Shown here: one piece after another, positions 1 through 6,444 of the stretch
How the letters are laid out: the number at the start of each line of letters is the position of its first letter
Position numbering within the stretch: the first letter of the stretch is position 1
NCBI GenBank assembly: GCA_964544635.1
Contig: CAZJCK010000113.1
Span: forward strand, 1-7,455
DNA from: CAZJCK01 sp964544635
GTDB taxonomy: Bacteria; Zixibacteria; MSB-5A5; GN15; FEB-12
Length of the DNA: 7,455 nucleotides
Direction: 5' to 3'
Translations under genes and position numbers: made by a program
Notes under the pieces: generated by a model
Seen by the model: only the letters and a program-made list of their open reading frames with translations
What the model was told of the DNA's origin: nothing
Databases searched by the model: none

Positions 1-382
1 GGTACCTGGCCGATCTGGCCGCGAGTTGAAGTGTCGTTTGTATTAGCGTTACCGGTCGTTGCGGTGACCCGACGACAATAGAGGGGGGAGGTACTTCACT
101 CGGCCGGGCTCCAGCCTGGTTCTCAGCCAATACGACCTTGTTTTGGCCGGCATTGGCCGAACCGATACTCTGTCCCACGACAAACAGCAACGGCAACGCG
201 ACCACGACCGCAAGACCAACCGTCCACAGTCGGTACCGATGTCGGGCCGACGACACGAACGCCGGTCGATTGACCAGCCACAGTAACAGAGTCAGCACAC
301 CCCCGAAAAAGGCGCAGTGAATCAGGATCTCGATCGACCGATGGACTATTTCGCCCAGCGACAGGTAATCAAACGGTATCAT
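1..382 (-). CDS. blaR1: BlaR1/MecR1-type M56 membrane sensor, N-terminal part (cut by window edge)
   Basis: This is the first 127 codons of a frame that stays open to the left edge, so the 3' part is missing. It starts at an ATG that overlaps the BlaI stop as ATGA, behind a GGGAGGA ribosome site six bases upstream. Two hydrophobic segments are visible, at about residues 16-37 and 53-73, separated by a basic stretch containing RHRYRLW, followed by a Pro-rich polar region (about 90-110). That is the usual start of an M56 antirepressor: membrane helices first, with the HExxH zinc protease motif further on and not visible here. In the family, BlaR1/MecR1 proteins sense a cell-envelope signal and cause cleavage or inactivation of the partner BlaI repressor. 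The assignment rests mainly on the position directly behind a clear BlaI gene plus the helix layout. The inducing signal is unknown; many such pairs outside Firmicutes have nothing to do with beta-lactams. Confidence 0.72.
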   Translation of the reverse strand, partial: MIPFDYLSLGEIVHRSIEILIHCAFFGGVLTLLLWLVNRPAFVSSARHRYRLWTVGLAVVVALPLLFVVGQSIGSANAGQNKVVLAENQAGARPSEVPPPSIVVGSPQRPVTLIQTTLQLAARSARY

Positions 383-771
383 GTATGGTCCTCCCGCTCT
401 CTATCTTCGATCAGACGGGCAATCTCCCGGAGATCGTCAGCCGACAACTCATCCGACTCAACCATGTTAAGCATCAAGCCCTTCGGCGAACCGTCGAAGA
501 AATCCTTCACCATGTGATTGACCGCCTTGCGGCGTGCGGTGTCACGCTCGACCACGGCATAAAACCGATGGGCACGGCCATCCTTGGTGTGCGCGACATA
601 CTGTTTTTCTTCGAGGATACGCAGGATGGTCAGTACCGTGTTGTAGGCGGGACGGTTCTTCGATGGTAGTTTCTCCAGCACCTCGTTGACCGTCGCTTTA
701 CCATGCTCCCACAATACATTCATGATCCCCAGTTCCGCAGTTGTCAGGGTAGGGGTAGGCTTTCGCGGCAT
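379..771 (-). CDS. blaI: BlaI/MecI/CopY-family transcriptional repressor
   Basis: A 130-residue protein of normal family length. It has an N-terminal winged helix: TTAELGIMNVLWEHG (10-24) opens the domain, AYNTVLTILRILEEK (42-56) matches the family's recognition helix, and GRAHRFYAVV (65-74) is the wing. The C-terminal third is the dimerisation region. The stretch GLMLNMVES (98-106) lines up, from memory of the family, with the SLVLNF segment of staphylococcal BlaI, where BlaR1-dependent cleavage falls between Asn and Phe. Here the matching bond would be Asn102-Met103. The ATG has GGAG seven bases upstream (779-782). The gene overlaps the sensor gene by four bases (ATGA), so the two are probably translationally coupled and co-regulated. 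Two palindromes upstream are likely its own operators, implying autorepression. The family assignment is firm; the target genes and the signal are not shown by the sequence. Confidence 0.93.
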   Translation of the reverse strand: MPRKPTPTLTTAELGIMNVLWEHGKATVNEVLEKLPSKNRPAYNTVLTILRILEEKQYVAHTKDGRAHRFYAVVERDTARRKAVNHMVKDFFDGSPKGLMLNMVESDELSADDLREIARLIEDREREDHT

Positions 772-790
772 ATTGCAGCTCCAATTATCT

Positions 791-804
791 ACTAATTCAT
801 TAGG
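791..804. promoter_or_regulatory. Probable BlaI operator, promoter-downstream copy
   Basis: The bases CTAATTCATTAG (792-803) form a perfect five-base inverted repeat, CTAAT/ATTAG, around a two-base centre. The site lies between the presumed -10 box and the blaI start codon, where a bound repressor would block transcription. The sequence shares ACTAATT..TTAG with the second site at 844-857. Binding by BlaI is inferred from position and symmetry. Confidence 0.6.
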
Positions 805-814
805 ACTTTACTTC

Positions 815-820
815 AGTATA
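815..820 (-). promoter_or_regulatory. Candidate -10 box of the blaI-blaR1 promoter
   Basis: On the minus strand this reads TATACT, a near-consensus -10 hexamer, about 44 bases upstream of the blaI ATG. The -35 position, near 838-843, has no good consensus match and would abut the second operator. The promoter therefore sits between two operator-like palindromes, which fits a repressed promoter. The call is by eye only. Confidence 0.4.
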
Positions 821-843
821 CGCAGCGACCGCAAAAAGTTGCT

Positions 844-857
844 ACTAATTTCTTAGT
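844..857. promoter_or_regulatory. Probable BlaI operator, promoter-upstream copy
   Basis: The bases ACTAATTTCTTAGT form a five-base inverted repeat, ACTAA/TTAGT, around a four-base centre. Its centre lies 53 bases from that of the site at 791-804, about five helical turns, so two repressor dimers would sit on the same face of the DNA around the -10 box. Its resemblance to the other site is the main support. Confidence 0.55.
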
Positions 858-886
858 TTTTAACGGAAGATCTTTGGAATTTGACA

Positions 887-904
887 TGCCGGTTCATGCC
901 GGCA
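887..904 (-). terminator. Weak hairpin just after egtD
   Basis: A six-base GC-rich stem, TGCCGG/CCGGCA, with a six-base loop begins six bases beyond the egtD stop codon. No clear run of T follows on the minus strand, so this is not a typical intrinsic terminator. It could end the egt transcript weakly, protect its 3' end, or mean nothing. The same bases also form a direct repeat of CATGCCGG (885-892 and 896-903). Confidence 0.25.
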
Positions 905-909
905 CCCAT

Positions 910-1926
910 TCAGTGATTGTCGGCAGAGTCCTTCTGGACCGACCAGATCGAGTCGATATAGTATTTCTGAGAGTCGTTGAGGTGTTGCATCACCTTGAAG
1001 CCGGTTTCATCGGCTATGGCCTCGATTTCCCACTGCAGGTACTTGTACGAAGACTCGGTGTGGATCGGCTCCCAGGGACGGAAGGAGAAGCTCCGGCCGA
1101 TATGCTCGATGAAGACATCCTGCCGTTCGAGGCTGATGATATAACTTTCCATGGCGCCATTCCGCACATTGTAGGTGCCATAGTGACGGAACTTGTCGAC
1201 ATCGAACTGGCCGCCCAGTTCCCGGTTGATCCGTGTAAGCAGATTCAGGTTGAAGGCGGCAGTCACCCCGGCCGGATCGTTGTAGGCCCACAAGAGCTTT
1301 TCAATGTCTTTTTTCAGATCAAAGCCGATCACCACCCGGTCGTCCTGGTTGAGCGCGTTCCAGAGGTTGCGGAGAAAGAAGCGGGAATCGGCGTGGGTGA
1401 AGTTACCGATGTTCGAGCCGAGAAAGAGCATCAGGTTGCGGCGGGGATCACGACGGTTGAGCCACTTGATGCCGGTGAAGTAGTCCGACACCAGGGCGCT
1501 GATCTTCAGGTCCGGAAACTTCGGCTCCAGTGCCGCAATGAGTTCTTCGAGGGCGCCGCGCGAGATATCGATCGGCACATACTGAAACTCCAGCCCCTGC
1601 TTGAGGAAGTAGTCGATCAGGATGGCCGCCTTGCGTCCATTGCCCGGTCCCAGCTCGATCAGGTTGAACGGCTGACCGGCAACTTGGTCGGCGATTTCGG
1701 CTGTGTAGTGCTCGAGGTTCTCGATCTCGCGATCGGTCAGGTAATACTCCGGCTGATGCGTGATCTTCTCGAACAGACGACTCCCTTCATCATCGTACAT
1801 GTACTTCGACGGCAGACCCTTGCGTGTTTCGGACAGCCCGACGAGCACGTCGAGGGCAAACGTCTCTTTGCTCCCGAAGGTGGCTGAAAAGTCCTCCGGG
1901 TTAATCTGCTTGATTGATGATGCCAT
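910..1926 (-). CDS. egtD: EgtD, L-histidine N-alpha-methyltransferase (hercynine synthase)
   Basis: EgtD uses three S-adenosylmethionine molecules to turn histidine into hercynine (histidine betaine), the first step of ergothioneine synthesis, in the cytoplasm. The 338-residue length fits the family (about 320 in mycobacteria). The SAM-binding motif is ELGPGNGRK at 91-99. Substrate-pocket signatures match those of the mycobacterial enzyme as I recall it: PEYYLTDRE (59-67) with the family tyrosine, GSNIGNF (170-176) with the histidine-binding Asn175, AYNDPAGVTAAFN (214-226) with Tyr215, and HTESS (289-293), where Glu291 and Ser293 match the pair that sets histidine selectivity. All appear intact, so the enzyme should be active. 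It starts 26 bases after the egtB stop; the nearest purine-rich ribosome site is AAAGGGG, a little far at about 11 bases. It is the last gene of the apparent operon. Confidence is high because both the fold motifs and the EgtB neighbour agree. Confidence 0.95.
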   Translation of the reverse strand: MASSIKQINPEDFSATFGSKETFALDVLVGLSETRKGLPSKYMYDDEGSRLFEKITHQPEYYLTDREIENLEHYTAEIADQVAGQPFNLIELGPGNGRKAAILIDYFLKQGLEFQYVPIDISRGALEELIAALEPKFPDLKISALVSDYFTGIKWLNRRDPRRNLMLFLGSNIGNFTHADSRFFLRNLWNALNQDDRVVIGFDLKKDIEKLLWAYNDPAGVTAAFNLNLLTRINRELGGQFDVDKFRHYGTYNVRNGAMESYIISLERQDVFIEHIGRSFSFRPWEPIHTESSYKYLQWEIEAIADETGFKVMQHLNDSQKYYIDSIWSVQKDSADNH

Positions 1927-1952
1927 TGCCTGCCAAACCCCTTTCCCGGGAA

Positions 1953-3260
1953 TTATAAATCGTCGGCCAGACGGAAGCCGGTAAATTGCCAGCGCTTGTC
2001 GCTTTGGAAGAAATTTCGATAGGTGGGTCGGATATGATTATGGGCCGTGGCACACGAGCCTCCCCGAAGCACCCGCTGGGCGTTCATGAACTTGCCGTTA
2101 TATTCGCCAAGGGCGTCGTTCGACGCCTTATATCCCGGATACGGATTGTACGCCGAGAGCGTCCACTCCCAGCAGTCGCCGAACAGGCGGGCAAACCGGG
2201 CCATGCTCTCGTCGTCGGCTCGCGCCACCGGATGAAATGTCTTGTCATCCATGAAGCTGCCGCGACGGTCGTCGATCGACTGGGTCCGCGCTGCAACCTC
2301 CCATTCCGCTTCGGTTGGTAAGCGCATCCCTTTCCAGCGGGCAAACGCCGCAGCCTCAAAGAAACTGGCATGGCAGACCGGTTCCAGGGGATCCAGTGCG
2401 CACATCCCGGACAGCGTCATGATCTGCCACTGCTCACCGTCCTTGTCCCAGTACATGGGAGCTTCCCACCGTTCGCGCTGGACAATATCCCAGCCGTCCG
2501 ACAGCCACCAGCGATGGTCGTGGTAGCCACCATCCTCGATGAACTCAAGAAACTCACCGTTGGAAACCGGTCGGCTGGCCAGCTTGAACGGATGCACGTA
2601 TTGCTTGTGCAGAGGAAATTCATTGTCGTACACAAAATCAAACTCACCCGGCCGGGCGCCGATCTCGTGCAGATCTCCGGCGAACTCGACAAAGTCGGTC
2701 GTGTCGACCCTGGTCGGGCGGGGGAGTTCCGGACGCTCCGTGTAGACGGGCAAAAGCGGGTTGCTCGCCAGTATGTGCTTGACGTCCGTGATCAGCAGTT
2801 CTTGGTGCTGCTGCTCATGATTGATACCAACCATGACCATGTCGACAATCATCGGCCACTGGTCCATGCTGATCTCTTCCAGCAGCTTGACCATTCGTTC
2901 GGTGATCTGCCGGCGATACGTCAGCACCTGTGTTACCGTCGGGCGCGAAATCGTCCCGCGCCGGTCGCGCACCACCCGTGGTCCGAAGGTCTCATAGTAG
3001 GAATTGAAAATGTAGTAGTACCGCTCATTGTAATGCGAGAAGTTCGGTTCGAACTCCTGCAGGATCACTCGTTCAAAAAACCAGGTGGTATGACCGAGAT
3101 GCCACTTGGGCGGGCTGACATCATCGATCGTCTGAACAACATGGTCCTCGGTCTCCAGCGGTCGGCACAAGTCTTCCGTCACCTGCCGGGTTTCGGTAAA
3201 GCGACGAATCAGCTCGGCACGATTGGATACATTACTCCCTTTATGTGCTTGAACCGGCAT
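1953..3260 (-). CDS. egtB: EgtB, hercynine-dependent iron(II) sulfoxide synthase, probably cysteine-using (type II)
   Basis: EgtB joins a thiol to C2 of the hercynine imidazole using O2 and a mononuclear iron, giving the sulfoxide that a lyase later converts to ergothioneine. The 435-residue protein has the expected two parts: an N-terminal DinB-like helical domain (about 15-165) and a C-terminal formylglycine-generating-enzyme-like (FGE-sulfatase) domain (about 200-435), which ends with RLPTEAEWE (313-321), WEWT (364-367), VLRGGS (397-402) and GFRLA (428-432). The three iron ligands are visible: His57 in WHLGHTTWFFE and His148/His152 in NHEQQHQE. FNSYYE (85-90) carries a Tyr-Tyr pair like the active-site tyrosines reported for the Chloracidobacterium enzyme. 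The Asp and Arg that bind gamma-glutamylcysteine in the mycobacterial enzyme align with Phe and Lys here (RNFFQSDKRWQ, 415-425). The start is the only in-frame ATG that keeps the family N-terminus; its GGAG (3271-3274) is ten bases upstream. No EgtA, EgtC or EgtE lies in the window. Confidence 0.93.
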   Translation of the reverse strand: MPVQAHKGSNVSNRAELIRRFTETRQVTEDLCRPLETEDHVVQTIDDVSPPKWHLGHTTWFFERVILQEFEPNFSHYNERYYYIFNSYYETFGPRVVRDRRGTISRPTVTQVLTYRRQITERMVKLLEEISMDQWPMIVDMVMVGINHEQQHQELLITDVKHILASNPLLPVYTERPELPRPTRVDTTDFVEFAGDLHEIGARPGEFDFVYDNEFPLHKQYVHPFKLASRPVSNGEFLEFIEDGGYHDHRWWLSDGWDIVQRERWEAPMYWDKDGEQWQIMTLSGMCALDPLEPVCHASFFEAAAFARWKGMRLPTEAEWEVAARTQSIDDRRGSFMDDKTFHPVARADDESMARFARLFGDCWEWTLSAYNPYPGYKASNDALGEYNGKFMNAQRVLRGGSCATAHNHIRPTYRNFFQSDKRWQFTGFRLADDL

Positions 3261-3313
3261 AGCGGTACGACTCCATTTCGAGTTCCAGGGTTGGGCCGTT
3301 CTTGTTCATGAGG

Positions 3314-4867
3314 CTAATCCCGTAACAGCGTCTGATCAGCGGATGTTTCCGATTCGCCCTCAAACTGCTGCTTCAGGTAAACCGCCGCCGAATCGACCGG
3401 CTTGCCGTCCACGTCCACCATCTTGTTCGCCAGCTGCATCTCCTTATCCGAAATGGTACCGATCGTCCGCTTCAGGATCTCGACAACGGCGCTTCGCCGG
3501 GCAGCTTCGGGAGAGAGGAGCACGACCGCATCATACGGCGGAAAAACCCGCCGCGGATCATCAAGAATGACCAGGTCGTACGCCACAATGCGACCGTCAG
3601 TCGAAAATGCCGTGATCACATCGCACTGTCCCTGGGCGACCGCGCTGTACATCAGCGACGGATCGAACGTGACCTGCTCGGCAAACTCGAGGTTGTACGT
3701 TTCCTTGAGCGAGGCCCACTCCGGACGGGAGAAGAACTCGTAGTCGCTGCCGATTCGCAGATCATCGGCAACCGAAATCAGGTCGGTGATCGATTCCAGA
3801 CCGTACTCCTCGGCCATTTCCCGACGTACCGCCAGGGCATAGGTATTCTCAAACCCCAAACCGCCGACCGTGGTAATACCGTGATTCTCCATCAGCCACT
3901 CGGTCATAACCTGCAGGAGCGTGTCGCCCGGCAGAAAATCATCACGGTTCATCGCATTCGCCCAGATTGTACCGGTGTAATCGACATAACAGTCGACCCG
4001 GCTGCCGGCCAGCGCCTCAAACAGGATAATTGAGCCCATCCCCTGGCGGCGGTCGGCCCGAAAACCATGATCGTCAAGCAACTGGCTGAGCGCTTCAGCC
4101 AGGATGTACTGTTCGGTAAACGTCTTGGAGCCGATCATGACGGTACCGCGATCATCCCTGTCGAGCGCCGCCACCGCAATGGGGGAGAGCGCCCCGAGCA
4201 CCAGCACCAGGATCAGGCTGCCGGCCAGGGCAGTGAGCGGTTTGCTTCGTTTGGCAGTGGCGACTTCGACCAGCCGGATCAGTTGATCGAGACTAATCGC
4301 CAGCAGAGCGGCGGCGATGCAGCCGACAATGACCGCCGTGATGTTCTGTGTCTGCAGTCCGCTGAAAATGTAGTTACCCAGCGAGACAGCGCCAACCGGT
4401 GTGGCCAGCGTGGCGGTGCCGACCACCCAGACGGTCGCCGTTCGTATGCCGGCCACAATCACCGGCAGCGCCAGCGGCAGCTCGACCTTGAACAGCACCT
4501 GCATGTCGGTCATGCCAATGCCACGCGCCGCCTCGGTGATCGCCGGATCGACACCGAGTACGCCGGTCACGGTGTTGCGAAGGATGGGCAGGAAGCTGTA
4601 CAGGATGAGTGCGATCATGGCCGGTACGAAACCGATCATACTCAGTATCGGCACCATCAGCGCCAGCAAGGCGATCCCGGGAATTGTCTGGAGCACACTG
4701 GCCACCGCCAGGGTCGGCCACTGCATCGGCTTGACCCGGGTTATCAGGCAACCGAGCGGCAGCGACACGGCAATTCCGATCCCCAGCGCCACCATGGTGA
4801 GCAGCATGTGATGGCCGAGGTATTCCGGCAACAGATCGAGTTGATATTGGAGGTCGGTATAGCTCAT
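3314..4867 (-). CDS. egtU: Fused ABC permease and substrate-binding protein, EgtU/OpuC-like; candidate ergothioneine or hercynine importer
   Basis: The 517 residues contain both an inner-membrane permease and the solute-binding domain. Residues about 18-205 form the permease, with several hydrophobic helices and the ATPase-docking EAA loop (EAARGIGMTDMQ, 112-123). A further helix (about 211-234) tethers a C-terminal binding domain (about 243-500) of the quaternary-amine/choline class, placing it on the periplasmic side. Family signatures there are GSKTFTEQ (246-253), YVDYTGT (294-300), GFENTYALAV (338-347), and DVITAFSTDGRI (416-427). Fusion of this kind is known for EgtU, the ergothioneine importer of Streptococcus and Helicobacter, and also for some choline/betaine systems. 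Adjacent egtB and egtD favour ergothioneine or hercynine, but the pocket residues cannot be read for substrate by eye. It overlaps the ATPase stop as ATGA. Class is certain; the substrate is inferred. Confidence 0.8.
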   Translation of the reverse strand: MSYTDLQYQLDLLPEYLGHHMLLTMVALGIGIAVSLPLGCLITRVKPMQWPTLAVASVLQTIPGIALLALMVPILSMIGFVPAMIALILYSFLPILRNTVTGVLGVDPAITEAARGIGMTDMQVLFKVELPLALPVIVAGIRTATVWVVGTATLATPVGAVSLGNYIFSGLQTQNITAVIVGCIAAALLAISLDQLIRLVEVATAKRSKPLTALAGSLILVLVLGALSPIAVAALDRDDRGTVMIGSKTFTEQYILAEALSQLLDDHGFRADRRQGMGSIILFEALAGSRVDCYVDYTGTIWANAMNRDDFLPGDTLLQVMTEWLMENHGITTVGGLGFENTYALAVRREMAEEYGLESITDLISVADDLRIGSDYEFFSRPEWASLKETYNLEFAEQVTFDPSLMYSAVAQGQCDVITAFSTDGRIVAYDLVILDDPRRVFPPYDAVVLLSPEAARRSAVVEILKRTIGTISDKEMQLANKMVDVDGKPVDSAAVYLKQQFEGESETSADQTLLRD

Positions 4868-5640
4868 CTTTCCCGGTCCTCGTCGGCCAGGTCAATCAAC
4901 CGTTTGGCCTGCTTGCGCGGCGTCGACAGGAGCGCTTCGACATACTCATGCTGCCGGTCCTCGAGCAACTGGTGTGGTGAGCCGACAGCAATGATCTTTC
5001 CGGCCTGCATCACGGCAATGCGATCGGCCAGAAGCAGCGCCTCGGTCATGTCGTGTGTCACCATCACGACCGTGAGGTTCAAACGTTGCTGCAAGGATCT
5101 GAACTCGTCCTGGAGCGCATCGCGGGTGATGGGGTCGAGGGCGCCGAACGGTTCGTCCATCAGCATCACTTCCGGTTCGACGGCCAGCGCCCGGGCCACG
5201 CCGACGCGTTGACGTTGCCCCCCGGACAGGTTCTCCGGCAGGCGGTCGGCGAATTCCGCAGCATCGAGCCCGACCAGCTCGAGCAGCTCGTCGGTTCGCG
5301 ATCGTATCCGCAACTCCTCCCAACCCAAAAGGTGCGGTACCGCCCCGACATTTTGTCGTACCGTCATGTGCGGAAACAGCCCGATTTCCTGAAACACATA
5401 GCCGATCGAACGCCGGAGTTGCACCGGGCTGATCTGTGAAGTGTCGCGATCACCGACCATGATTGTTCCCGATGTCGGTTCGATCAGGCGGTTGATCATT
5501 TTCAGAGTCGTTGTCTTGCCACACCCCGACTCACCGAGGAGCACCAGGAACTCGCCATGCTTCACCTCAATAGAAACATCGTCAACGGCCGGAGATTCGG
5601 TATCTTCAAACTGCTTGGTGACATGCTGCAGCGAGATCAT
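4864..5640 (-). CDS. egtV: ABC transporter ATPase, EgtV/OpuCA-like
   Basis: This is the cytoplasmic ATPase that would power the fused permease encoded next. All motifs are present in 258 residues: Walker A GESGCGKT (36-43), Q-loop Gln84 in VFQEIGLFP, signature LSGGQRQR (138-145), Walker B VMLMDEPFGALD (158-169) with catalytic Glu163, and switch His196 in VTHDMTEA. The IGLFPHMTV segment after the Q-loop is typical of ATPases for quaternary-amine and related uptake. Only a short charged tail follows the core (about 235-258). There is no room for the paired CBS domains that make OpuCA/ProV osmosensitive, so any osmotic control would have to come from elsewhere. The ATG has GAGGAG five bases upstream, overlaps the channel stop as ATGA, and the gene's own stop overlaps the permease start the same way. 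The symbol is inferred from context; an opuC/osmF-type name would be equally fair on sequence alone. Confidence 0.82.
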   Translation of the reverse strand: MISLQHVTKQFEDTESPAVDDVSIEVKHGEFLVLLGESGCGKTTTLKMINRLIEPTSGTIMVGDRDTSQISPVQLRRSIGYVFQEIGLFPHMTVRQNVGAVPHLLGWEELRIRSRTDELLELVGLDAAEFADRLPENLSGGQRQRVGVARALAVEPEVMLMDEPFGALDPITRDALQDEFRSLQQRLNLTVVMVTHDMTEALLLADRIAVMQAGKIIAVGSPHQLLEDRQHEYVEALLSTPRKQAKRLIDLADEDRER

Positions 5641-6383
5641 GCCCGCTCCTCGCTGTCATTCTCCTCGACCGGCTCATCATACGCCGTCTGGGTGGTAGTG
5701 TAAATGGATACCAGGCGGGAGATCAGAATTGCAAGGTAAAGCACCCCCAGCATGGCTTCAAGGATGGCAAACGACCGTGCAATCGGCGAAACCGGCGCCA
5801 TGTCACCGTATCCGAGCGTTGTCAGTGTCACGAAGCTGAAGTATATCGTGTCGGAAAAATCGATGACGCCATCGGGATTGTGCGCTTCCGCCATGTAAAA
5901 TGCAGTCGGATCAACCTGGACCAGCGCCAGGAAGCCCAGGGCGAAGGCGAAACCCATTAAGAGGTACACCGATGCCGCACCATAGAGCGTATCTACTGTC
6001 ACTCTCCGGCTGCGAATTACTTTCAGGAACACGACGACGCAGATGAAAACAATGAGCGGGATATTGGTGAAGTTGTTAATCAGCCGCAACAGTTCGCTTT
6101 GGCCCGCAAGCTGCGCGATCACCTGCGTAATAATAGCGGGAATACCCAGCAACAGGGCCGGAATCAGCTTGCGGCGATCATCAGCGACCGCATAGAAACT
6201 GGCCAGCACAATCGCGGCACCCAGGAGCCGGTAGATGCGAATGTGCAACCCCGACTCCTGGAAATAGGGGTAAATCACAACCAGCGTCAGCAGTGCAAAG
6301 AATAGAAACTGAAAGCGCTTGTGTTCCGGAGGCGTTACACGGTCGACAGGATCGCTGGGAAGAAGGTTTTGCAGTTTCTTCAT
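5637..6383 (-). CDS. Six-helix potassium channel, voltage-gated-like fold without RCK domain
   Basis: An inner-membrane cation channel of 248 residues. Six hydrophobic segments are visible, at roughly 25-42, 50-67, 73-93, 105-123, 133-156 and 203-228. Between the last two lies the pore loop (about 177-200), with the potassium selectivity filter TLGYGD at 189-194. The fourth segment lacks the regular arginines of a voltage sensor; RSRR (124-127) lies just after it. No cytoplasmic RCK or cyclic-nucleotide domain follows, only an acidic tail of about 20 residues, so gating is not evident. It should conduct K+ across the membrane as a tetramer. Its stop overlaps the ATPase start as ATGA, so it belongs to the transporter operon and would be made in proportion to it. 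The start ATG has no good ribosome site. Function as a K+ channel is strongly supported; its purpose in this operon is unknown. Confidence 0.87.
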   Translation of the reverse strand: MKKLQNLLPSDPVDRVTPPEHKRFQFLFFALLTLVVIYPYFQESGLHIRIYRLLGAAIVLASFYAVADDRRKLIPALLLGIPAIITQVIAQLAGQSELLRLINNFTNIPLIVFICVVVFLKVIRSRRVTVDTLYGAASVYLLMGFAFALGFLALVQVDPTAFYMAEAHNPDGVIDFSDTIYFSFVTLTTLGYGDMAPVSPIARSFAILEAMLGVLYLAILISRLVSIYTTTQTAYDEPVEENDSEERA

Positions 6384-6444
6384 ACTGCTGTCATATTGGC
6401 CGTTTCAGCATCGGAACGCAAGCGCTTTGGGCCGCTTTCTGGAC

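Noticed and set aside
138..517. Small plus-strand frames opposite blaR1 and blaI
   Set aside because: They overlap the coupled BlaI/BlaR1 genes and resemble no known protein; the minus-strand reading has domains, ribosome sites and an ATGA junction.
874..1887. Long open frame on the plus strand opposite egtD
   Set aside because: EgtD on the minus strand has every family motif. The plus-strand frame shows no recognisable domain and is explained by codon bias of the GC-rich gene opposite.
2370..3311. Long open frame on the plus strand opposite egtB
   Set aside because: It mirrors the clear EgtB gene, has a composition unlike a normal protein, and contains no known motif.
4067..5212. Plus-strand open frame spanning the permease and ATPase genes
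   Set aside because: It crosses two well-supported minus-strand genes and is very rich in Arg, His, Gln and Asp, as expected for a frame antisense to them.
6384..6444. Possible promoter or terminator between the hydrolase and the channel
   Set aside because: A TTGCGT and a poor CAATAT lie 17 bases apart on the minus strand, and AAGCGCTT is a short palindrome, but none is strong enough to annotate.
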